Below are positions 51,435-58,902 of a stretch of DNA of 64,000 nt, piece by piece. Position 1 is the stretch's first letter. Each line of letters starts with the position of its first letter. Under the pieces are notes generated by a model. It ran no database searches. It was not told where the DNA came from and worked only from the letters and a program-made list of their open reading frames with translations. Where the stretch lies: the NCBI GenBank assembly GCA_028819255.1, contig JAPPMB010000059.1, positions 45,146 through 109,145 of the forward strand, read 5' to 3'. Source of the DNA: Bryobacterales bacterium (GTDB lineage: Bacteria; Acidobacteriota; Terriglobia; Bryobacterales; UBA6623). A program made the translations under genes and the position numbers.

Positions 51435-54400
51435 CGCCGGGCGGGAGAGGGTCGTCGGCAGCCCGGCCGAACCGCATCAGGGCGACCTCTCCCCGGCGGA
51501 TCAGATTGATTCCGATTCCGACGACGGAGCGGCCTTCCCCCCGCAGGGCTGTCGCGTAGGCATCCAGCTGTGGAAGGTACTTGCGAAACGTCGCCGAGGG
51601 GTCGTCGACGCGATCGGACTTGTGGTCCAGTACCCAGACCCCATCCGGGGTCTGAAGCACTAGGTCGGCTTCGCCGGACACGACCGAACCGTTCTCGTCG
51701 ACCGCCAGCACCGGCCATTCGCGCATCACGGACTCGGTCCCGAGGCGGCGGCAGTGCCATGCCTCGAACCGGGCGACGGCGGCCCCGATTCTCTCTTCCG
51801 ACGGTCCCTCGATCTCGACTCCCGTGAGTTCGGCCAGCCGGCCCTCGAGGCCGGGTCTGCTTCCCAGAAGCTCGAAGCACTGGTGCAGGTACGTCCCAAG
51901 CGCGGCGCCGACCAGTTCCGTCTCGATTTCCAGGACGTCCCCGTATTGGGCGATTTCGAGCCTCAGGGGCAGCGTCTCATCGGCGGTGCCGGCCATGGCC
52001 GACGCCGCCACGGCGTCGGGCGTGCCTTCCGCCGCCGGCTCCGCGCGCCGGATCGCCCTTCGGCCGACGACGGGCTGCTGGGCGTTCTCCCACTCGAAGT
52101 GGGTCCCTAGGGCGTCAGGCACCGCCATGTCCGCGATCGACACCGCGCATCGGAATCTCCGCCCCGCCACCGCAAGCTCGCCAGCCGTCGCGCGGAGCAC
52201 CCAGTTGCTTCCCACGAGCTCCCAGTAGGAAGGCGTCCTGGCCTGGGACCCCTTTCTCTGGAATTCCGGCCATTCGAGCACGAGCTTGTCGCGGGCGCGG
52301 GTCAGCGCGACGTAGAGCAGGCGCCTTGCCTCGGTGACGGCGGCGTGGTCCAGGGCCGTCTGCGAAATCTCGTTCCGTTCCGGCGCCGCGTACTTGGGCA
52401 GATAGTGGATCTCGGCGCGCTCGAGGATCTTCGAGAGGTCACCGAAGGACGGGTACTGGATTGCAAGGTCCGGCAGCCTGCCGCGGACCCGGCGGTCCAG
52501 GTTGCAGACTGCGACAACCGGCCATTCGAGGCCCTTCGACCGGTGCCACGTCAGCATGCTGATCGCTTCCTCGTCCACCACGGCCTTTGCGGGCTGCTCG
52601 TCCTCGTCCTGCCTTGTTGCGAGCCACGCCAGGAAGGTCTTGGTGCCGTACCCGTGGTAGCCGCCGTGCGCGAGCGCCTCGCGATTGGCGTCCATGAACT
52701 CGGCGGCCTCTCCCAGCAGGCGGACCAGGTTGGCGCGGGCCTGCTCGCCGTCCGGCCATCCTGCGACCTCGTCGAAGAGCCCCAGCGCCGATATGGTGTC
52801 GGCCACGAGGGCGTAGACGGTCCGGTCGACGACGCCCCCGGCCAGCGCGTCCAGCCTCAGCAGCAGCGGATCCTCGATCCGCCCGCCGTCGATCAGCTGG
52901 CGCAGTCCGTCCTCCAGCGTGCAGGATCCGAGTTCGGTCGCCGCAAGGTAGAGCGCCGCGTGCGAGTCGGCCGGGTTCGCCAGGTACGCGAGCGCCTGGA
53001 CCGCGAGTTGGACCGGTCTCGAATCGAGCCAGCCCGCGGTCTGGTGGCTCACGCTCAGCCCCAGCGACTGAAAGACCTCCGCGTACTCGGCGAGCGCCTT
53101 GTTCGTGGGACACAGGACCGCCATGTCGCTGCCGCGCAGTCGGCGGGTCTCGCCTGTCCGGCGGTCGACGACCCTCTGGTCCGGATCGTCCAGGAGTTCC
53201 ATGAGGCGCCGCGCCACCGCGTACGCGCAGATGGCGTTTCGAGCCTTCCATGGATTCTTCTCGAAGGCCACGACCTCGAGGGGCTCCATCGCTCCGGGCT
53301 TCCGCTGGGGCTGGAGCGCGACGTACTCGCTTCCGAAGAGCACCGGACCGACAGCGTTCGCGAATTCCATCAGCTCCGGCGTGGACCGCCAGTTGCGGGT
53401 CAGCGGCCGCGACAGGTCCCGGTGCCCCCGCATCAGGGCTTCGAACAGGCGGGGGTCGGCGCCTTGGAAGCCCATGATGGCCTGCTTGAGGTCCCCGACG
53501 ACGAGGGTCGGGATCCCGGCCTCCTTGATTCGCCACAGCAGCGTGAACTGCAGCGGGTTCGCGTCCTGGAACTCGTCCACGACCAGGCAGTCGACGCGCT
53601 CCGCCAGAGCGTCCAGCGTTTCCGGCCGCTCCCTCAGCAGCCGCTCCGCCAGCGCAATCATGTCGGTGTAGTCGACCAGGCCCGCCAGCCGCTTGGCCTC
53701 GTTGTAGGACTCGAGCACATCCTGTCCGGCCGCCAGCAGCGCCGCGACATGCGACTGCGCATGCCGCAGCGGGCCCTCGTGGTCGACGAGGCCCTCGGCC
53801 TCGACGATGACCTGGGACGCCAGGTCCAGGTACCCGACGGGCAGCCCCGCCTTGCCGTTCCTGACCCTGAGCCTGCGCAGCTTCTGCCACAGCCCCCAGT
53901 CGGTCTCCAAGGTTCCTGGACGCGCCGCCATCGACAGGACCTTGAAGTCGGTCCTGAACTGCCGCTCGGCCGTCCTGTTCAACCCGTAGTGCTCGTCGAG
54001 GCACCGCGGAAACGCCTCCAGCAGGGCCGCGGCCCGTTGCCTCAGGCGCCGTGTTCGCCCGCCGTCGGGCGCCGCCCTGCCGAAGTTCCGCGCAATCCTC
54101 CGGCTGGCGGTCTCCGCATGCGGGCGGCGCCTGGATGCGTCTGACGCCCCGATCGACCGCAGCAGCTGGACGGCCTCCAGCACGGCGTCGCGAAACGACT
54201 CCTCCCCGGTCTTGCCGGTGCCGAAGCTATACGTGTAGCCGAACGCGTTCAGGTCGCCGAGCACGAGGTCGGCGCTGTCCGTCCGCGCCAGCGCCGTGCG
54301 GACCAGGGCGTTCTGTTCGTCTTCGTTCAGAAGGCGCGGGCTCGGGGACATGCCCGCCTGGAAGGCGAACTCCGCCAGAAGGCGCAAGCCAAGTCCGTGA

Positions 54401-54642
54401 ATCGTCGAGATGTACGCCTGGGAGAGGCGCAGCGCGTCGTCGACCCTGCCCCTGGCCAGCAGGCCTGCTCCAATGCGCTCACGCAGCTCGGCGGCGGCGG
54501 CCTCCGTGTAGGTGACGGCCATGACCCGTTCCGGTGCGACATGCCCGTCCGCGATCCAGTTGGCGAGCTGCTCCTGGATCGTATAGGTCTTTCCCGACCC
54601 CGCGCCGGCCGGAACGATCCGGAGGGGAGGCATGGACGTCAT
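51388..54642 (-). CDS. AddA-like UvrD-family helicase-nuclease
   Basis: 1084 residues with all SF1A helicase motifs: Walker A VPAGAGSGKTYTIQEQL at the N-terminus, Ia region AVTYTEAAAAELRERIGAG, Walker B LVVDEFQDANPLQ, GDLKQAIMGFQGADP, RNWRSTPELM, WHRSKGLEWPVVAV and LLYVALTRARDKLVL. A C-terminal PD-(D/E)XK nuclease has SGEADLVLQT and VWVLDHKSDR. It resembles AddA/RecB and with the upstream gene forms an AddAB-type pair for double-strand end resection and recombination. The ATG overlaps the AddB-like stop by 4 bases. The frame is open upstream over that gene but shows no match. It overlaps the convergent dehydratase gene by 47 bases at its 3' end. Confidence 0.87.
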   Translation of the reverse strand: MTSMPPLRIVPAGAGSGKTYTIQEQLANWIADGHVAPERVMAVTYTEAAAAELRERIGAGLLARGRVDDALRLSQAYISTIHGLGLRLLAEFAFQAGMSPSPRLLNEDEQNALVRTALARTDSADLVLGDLNAFGYTYSFGTGKTGEESFRDAVLEAVQLLRSIGASDASRRRPHAETASRRIARNFGRAAPDGGRTRRLRQRAAALLEAFPRCLDEHYGLNRTAERQFRTDFKVLSMAARPGTLETDWGLWQKLRRLRVRNGKAGLPVGYLDLASQVIVEAEGLVDHEGPLRHAQSHVAALLAAGQDVLESYNEAKRLAGLVDYTDMIALAERLLRERPETLDALAERVDCLVVDEFQDANPLQFTLLWRIKEAGIPTLVVGDLKQAIMGFQGADPRLFEALMRGHRDLSRPLTRNWRSTPELMEFANAVGPVLFGSEYVALQPQRKPGAMEPLEVVAFEKNPWKARNAICAYAVARRLMELLDDPDQRVVDRRTGETRRLRGSDMAVLCPTNKALAEYAEVFQSLGLSVSHQTAGWLDSRPVQLAVQALAYLANPADSHAALYLAATELGSCTLEDGLRQLIDGGRIEDPLLLRLDALAGGVVDRTVYALVADTISALGLFDEVAGWPDGEQARANLVRLLGEAAEFMDANREALAHGGYHGYGTKTFLAWLATRQDEDEQPAKAVVDEEAISMLTWHRSKGLEWPVVAVCNLDRRVRGRLPDLAIQYPSFGDLSKILERAEIHYLPKYAAPERNEISQTALDHAAVTEARRLLYVALTRARDKLVLEWPEFQRKGSQARTPSYWELVGSNWVLRATAGELAVAGRRFRCAVSIADMAVPDALGTHFEWENAQQPVVGRRAIRRAEPAAEGTPDAVAASAMAGTADETLPLRLEIAQYGDVLEIETELVGAALGTYLHQCFELLGSRPGLEGRLAELTGVEIEGPSEERIGAAVARFEAWHCRRLGTESVMREWPVLAVDENGSVVSGEADLVLQTPDGVWVLDHKSDRVDDPSATFRKYLPQLDAYATALRGEGRSVVGIGINLIRRGEVALMRFGRAADDPLPPGVRARVRNGASAPRVP

Positions 54643-57416
54643 CGGTCCTCCGTCGGGAGCGTGAACAGGTCGATGAGCGGACTGACATCCAGAGCGTAGG
54701 ACGAGAGTCCGACATCGGCAAGGTATTTCCTGTCGGCCGCCTTGTTGAGGCGCACGACCCCCCTGCGCAGTTCGGCCAGCGACTCGGCGATCCCCGTGGT
54801 CGCGAGCTTCGCGACATCCTCGCCGACGGTGTCCCATCCCCGGACCGACAGGTGGCCCGGCAGCGGGCCGTCGGCAAGGAAAATCCGGTCCTTCATCATG
54901 AAGTAGACGATTCCAATTTCGTTCGCCGCCTTCAGCCTCCGGGCGAGCGCCTCCCGTTCGGAACCGTTCCGCCGCCGCCGTAGGGGCTTCGGCCCGCCGG
55001 ACTCCAGCATTGAGCGGTACAGGTGGGCCTGGCTGTCGAATCGATTCTCCATGCGTCTTCTGCGGGTGCCAGACATGGACCACTTGTAGTCCACGACGAG
55101 AAGCCTGCCTGCCCCGAGGCCGAGAATCAGGTCGGCCTGGCCGTGGATCCCGATCCCGGACCAGGTCCCCTGCAGCCAGACCTCGTTGGCGAGCACTTCC
55201 GCGCCGAGGCTCTTCAGTGTGTCCCGCCACGTCAGCGCGGCCCTGCCCGCCTGCTCGGACAGGTGCATGCGCTCCACCCTCCATTTCGGGTTGCGGAAGA
55301 ACGGGGCTTGCTGCAGGGCGACTTCGTCAAGCGTCGCAGACGTGCGCGCCGGCAAGGACGCTCGTTCCGGAAGTTCCGCTGCCGGGCGGAACATCAGCTC
55401 GAAGGCCCCATGGGCGAGCGAGCCCAGGATGTCCGGGCCCGCGTTCTCGGGCGCCCAGTTGATCGGCTCGGCACCGATTCGGCGAAGGAGCCAGGCGAGC
55501 GGCGAAACCAGCAGCGTCTCCAGGCTGCTCGGGGACTCCGGCCTCGGCCTGCCGCGACTGTCCTTCCGGAGCCCGACCAGATCCCGTTCGAGGTGCAGGC
55601 CCGTACAGTCGAACACCCGCGGCAGGGAGACCGTCGCCGGCGCGGCCGTTGCAAGATACCGGATGCGTGCGCGGTCGGATGGAGAGTCCGGCTCACTGAT
55701 CAGGCTCCCGCCCTCGCCTCCCTGGGAAAGCAGCCTCTCGATGAACACCATGCTTTCCGACGGGGCCACCTCGCGGCCCTTCTCGTCGCGCCTGGGCAGC
55801 AGGAGCGTGACCGACTCGGACGCGGCGCAGAGCTGGCGCCGGAACAGCTGCCTCCTCCTCCGCAGGGCTTGGCGGGGACTGTCGATCGGAATCGCCAGCG
55901 TGTTCCGGATGGACCGGAGATCGTCGGCGCTGAAGACCGCCGAGAGCCGCGTGCCCCTCGGATACCTTCCATCCGAGAAACCCAGGACTAGAAGGTGGCG
56001 GACGTCCCTCCACGGCTCATGTCCCTCGCGGAGGAAGGTTGCGCCCTCGAGTGTGTAGGAGGTCGGCTTGCCGTTCGCGATGTATCGCGGGCCGACGGTG
56101 CGCCGCAGCTCGACCCAGTCGATTTCGCTGGCCGGCGCGAGCAGCTCTCTGGCCCGCCCAGCGGCCTCCGTTGCCCGCTCGACATGATCCGCGAGCGATG
56201 CCTCTCCGGCGAGCAGCGAGACAAAGGAGCCGAGTGCGGCTTCGACGGCAGCCGGTTCGGAGGCGCCCTGCTGGATCAGGTCCAGCATGGCGGCGCTCCT
56301 GGGGCCGCCGTTCCGGGGCGCTCTCAGGTCGTAGCGGCCGTCCATCACGCGCTGGGCCATGGCGCCGCCCTCCTCCACGGTCCAGGGCATCAGCGGCGAC
56401 GACAGGCATGCCGCCTGTGCCATGGCCGGAGCCGGCTTCTGCTGGCAGGACAGGAAGTGGAGCACCGCCTCCGCTCCGAGATCGCGGCGCCACCGCTCTC
56501 CGGGAAGGCCCGATGCAGGCAGGCCGGCCACGCGGAAGGCGTCCTCCACCGCAAGCGAGTACCCGAAATCGTTCGGCAGGAGGATCCCGATTTCGGCCGG
56601 TGTCAGTCCGGCTTGGTCCCGCAGCAGGGACTGCACCATTCCAGCCGCGGTCTCGGCCTCCTGGTAGTAGTCACGCACCCTGACGCACTGGACCGAATCG
56701 TCGATCGCTTCGCCTGCAGTGGACCCGCCTGGCGCAAACAGCTGGCACTGAAGCGCGCGGAGGGCCGACCCGCGCCCTCCGCGCGCGTGGACTGCCGACT
56801 CGCCGTCGAGGATCGCCGCCAGCTCGGGGTTCGGCGAGACGCCGGCCCGCAAGGCATCCCGATTCAGCCTCTCGATGAGTGCGCATCGCCATCGGGACAG
56901 GTTCGGCGAGCCTCCTGAGCGGTATACGAGAATCGGTCGCAGCACCATGCGGGAGTCGGCGCGCAGCACTCTCCGGATCGCGCCCAAATCCTCCGGCAGG
57001 CTGCCGTCGGCGGTTTTGATAAGGCCGATCAGGTTGCCGAGCACGTCGCCGAGGCGGCCATCGAGCCGCTCCGCATCCTCAGGCCGCAGACCCCTTTGCG
57101 GATCGGTTGCCTCCAGAAGCTGGTTCAGGGCGCCAAGGACCTCCGACGCGGTCTCCTCGGGCGCCACGTCGAGGCTTCTGCTCCAGAAAGCGCCGTCTGT
57201 CTCTGCCAGGGCCTGCTCGAGCCGCCGCCGCTCGCCGCCCTCGTCGTGGGACAGACAGTAGGCTCTTAGCGCCCGCCTGAGCAGTTCGGGCCAGGTGCCG
57301 ACCAGCAGTCCGGTTCGCGCCTTCGCCGTTGCGAGCGTCCGTCGCAGCCGTCGGGCCGCGCTGGCGTCCGCGACAAGCAGGAACTGCAGGAACTGGTCTT
57401 GCGGGCTAGAGTGCAT
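54639..57416 (-). CDS. AddB-like PD-(D/E)XK nuclease, partner of the AddA-like helicase
   Basis: 925 residues with a degenerate helicase-like N-terminal part (LLVGTWPELLRRALRAY; GSPNLSRWRCALIERLNRDA; AEIGILLPNDFGYSLAVEDA), without a usable Walker A motif. A C-terminal PD-(D/E)XK nuclease has HGQADLILG and LLVVDYKWSMSG, then a helical Arg-rich end. AddB of Bacillus has four Cys for an iron-sulfur cluster; I do not see that set, so this is the cluster-less branch found in several phyla. It is first in the two-gene operon. A 12-bp palindrome lies about 115 bases upstream of its ATG. Confidence 0.8.
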   Translation of the reverse strand: MHSSPQDQFLQFLLVADASAARRLRRTLATAKARTGLLVGTWPELLRRALRAYCLSHDEGGERRRLEQALAETDGAFWSRSLDVAPEETASEVLGALNQLLEATDPQRGLRPEDAERLDGRLGDVLGNLIGLIKTADGSLPEDLGAIRRVLRADSRMVLRPILVYRSGGSPNLSRWRCALIERLNRDALRAGVSPNPELAAILDGESAVHARGGRGSALRALQCQLFAPGGSTAGEAIDDSVQCVRVRDYYQEAETAAGMVQSLLRDQAGLTPAEIGILLPNDFGYSLAVEDAFRVAGLPASGLPGERWRRDLGAEAVLHFLSCQQKPAPAMAQAACLSSPLMPWTVEEGGAMAQRVMDGRYDLRAPRNGGPRSAAMLDLIQQGASEPAAVEAALGSFVSLLAGEASLADHVERATEAAGRARELLAPASEIDWVELRRTVGPRYIANGKPTSYTLEGATFLREGHEPWRDVRHLLVLGFSDGRYPRGTRLSAVFSADDLRSIRNTLAIPIDSPRQALRRRRQLFRRQLCAASESVTLLLPRRDEKGREVAPSESMVFIERLLSQGGEGGSLISEPDSPSDRARIRYLATAAPATVSLPRVFDCTGLHLERDLVGLRKDSRGRPRPESPSSLETLLVSPLAWLLRRIGAEPINWAPENAGPDILGSLAHGAFELMFRPAAELPERASLPARTSATLDEVALQQAPFFRNPKWRVERMHLSEQAGRAALTWRDTLKSLGAEVLANEVWLQGTWSGIGIHGQADLILGLGAGRLLVVDYKWSMSGTRRRRMENRFDSQAHLYRSMLESGGPKPLRRRRNGSEREALARRLKAANEIGIVYFMMKDRIFLADGPLPGHLSVRGWDTVGEDVAKLATTGIAESLAELRRGVVRLNKAADRKYLADVGLSSYALDVSPLIDLFTLPTEDR

Positions 57417-57530
57417 CGGTCTGGACCCGGCATGCTTCCCCTGACTGGAACGGCCAGTGTCGCATCCCCGGGCACCGGCTTGGCGTTGAAGCCAAGGCGA
57501 ACGCTGCGATGCGGTCTGGAAAGCTCGCTC

Positions 57531-57563
57531 GGTCCATTATTGATCATATGACAATAATGGACC
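57531..57563. promoter_or_regulatory. Long near-perfect palindrome, probable regulator operator
   Basis: Arms ggtccattattg (57531-57542) and caataatggacc (57552-57563) are exact inverse complements. The nine bases between contain the self-complementary tcatatga. The site is AT-rich in a GC-rich background, lies about 115 bases before the AddB-like start and has no T-run. It looks like a dimeric repressor site (GntR- or TetR-like) but no regulator gene is adjacent. Confidence 0.5.
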
Positions 57564-57800
57564 GTCAATCAACCGATCCCGAAGGGCAGGATGTCAGGTG
57601 TGGCTGGAGAGTCGTACCGCCAGAGAGGAGGAAGGCTTCCAATGCCAGCGCTGGCACCGGAACCGTCCCGCGCGCGTGATGCATGTCCGGTCTAGGTCTT
57701 CAGCAGGCTCGGACAGTCCGCGGGTGCCTGGAGGGTTCGGGCCGTTGTCCGGCAAGCCATGTGCGAGCCGGTTGCGGGTTCCACGGCGGGATCCGGCTGA
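57564..57800. other. Intergenic sequence between addB-like gene and aminotransferase
   Basis: Remaining gene-free part of a 384-base gap. Nothing recognised except the palindrome to its left. Confidence 0.4.
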
Positions 57801-58697
57801 TCAGCCGATCGGCGCGCCGCGCTGGATCGCAAGCTTGGCGTGGAGTCGCTGGAGCCTCCGCGTTACGGGGCCTCGCGATCCGCTGCCGATCTGTCGGCCG
57901 TCGACCTCCAGCACCGGCGCAAGGCCGCCCATCGTACCCGTGGTGAAGGCCTCGTGGGCCGTGTAGACCTCCGTGAGCGAGAGGTTCCGCTCGCGAACGT
58001 CGATACCGACGGATTCCGCCGCCGCCAGCACTCCGGCCCTCGTGATTCCCGGAAGGCAGCTGTCGGCGTGCGGTGTGAGCAGAACGCCGCTTCGGACCAG
58101 GAACACGTTCGTGGCGTTGGTCTCGGACACGAACCCGTTCACGTCCAGCATGAGGGCGTCGTCCGCGCCCGCCAGGTTCGCCTCGATCTTGGCCAGGATG
58201 TTGTTGATCAGGTTGTTGTGGTGAATCTTCGAGTCCAGGCACTGAGGGGTGTTTCGCCGGACCGAGGAGGTGATCAGCCGGATGCCGTCCTGCGCATAGA
58301 CGAGAGCCTTCCATTCAGCCAGCACGATGAGCGTGCAGCCCGACTGGTTCCAATGCGGGCTCATCCCCGAAGTAACTTTCTCTCCGCGCGTCAGCGTGAG
58401 GCGGACATGGGCTTCGTGCGTCATTCCGTTCGCGCGCAGGGTCTCGAACAGTGCGTCGCGCACCTGTCCTCTGGACGGGATGCCGGCGAACGCCATCGCG
58501 TGAGCGGACGCGAACAGCCTGTCCAGGTGGAGGTCGAGGTCTGCCACCCGGCCGCGGTACACGCGCAGCCCCTCCCAGACCGCATCTCCACCCTGCACGA
58601 CCGAGTCGAACACCGACACCTTCGCCTCGGCTCGCGGGATCAGGCGTCCACCGACATGGACGAGAATGCTGGCGTTGCGGGCGTCAGGAAGTTGCAT
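57801..58697 (-). CDS. Class IV (branched-chain-like) PLP aminotransferase
   Basis: 298 residues from MQLPDARNASILVHV, which fits family length; the frame is open another 65 codons upstream without similarity. Fold-type IV landmarks: FDSVVQGGDAVWEGLRVYRG near 30-50, PLP-binding Lys in QCLDSKIHHNNLINNILAKI, the following DALMLDVNGFVSETNATNVF and SCLPGITRAGVLAAAESVGI. It could be a branched-chain or D-amino acid transaminase, or 4-amino-4-deoxychorismate lyase-like; the SETNATNVF and Lys context favour a transaminase. It is divergent from the 58903 gene. Confidence 0.88.
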   Translation of the reverse strand: MQLPDARNASILVHVGGRLIPRAEAKVSVFDSVVQGGDAVWEGLRVYRGRVADLDLHLDRLFASAHAMAFAGIPSRGQVRDALFETLRANGMTHEAHVRLTLTRGEKVTSGMSPHWNQSGCTLIVLAEWKALVYAQDGIRLITSSVRRNTPQCLDSKIHHNNLINNILAKIEANLAGADDALMLDVNGFVSETNATNVFLVRSGVLLTPHADSCLPGITRAGVLAAAESVGIDVRERNLSLTEVYTAHEAFTTGTMGGLAPVLEVDGRQIGSGSRGPVTRRLQRLHAKLAIQRGAPIG

Positions 58698-58887
58698 CGG
58701 TCCGATTCCGAGGATACCGATGCGGCCGTCCTCAGGCCCGCGCACCCCAATGGGAAACGGTGCACGCGGATGCTGTGCCGGCCGGCGCCGTAGGAGCGCA
58801 AGGCGCACGTCCGCCGCGGGCCGTGACGCGAACCGCCGCAGCGTCCGGCACTGCCGAATCCACTCAAGGATCCGTTGATTATTGGGA

Positions 58888-58893
58888 TACAAT
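58888..58893 (+). promoter_or_regulatory. Possible leaderless -10 box of the propeller/PHP protein gene
   Basis: TACAAT ending nine bases before the ATG at 58903, with no ribosome-binding site between. Transcription would begin about three bases before the start codon. The -35 position has a weak match. Confidence 0.4.
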
Positions 58894-58902
58894 CGCGGCT
58901 AA

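Noticed and set aside
52345..54144. 599-codon plus-strand frame opposite the AddA-like gene
   Set aside because: Antisense shadow in GC-rich DNA; the minus strand has all UvrD motifs.
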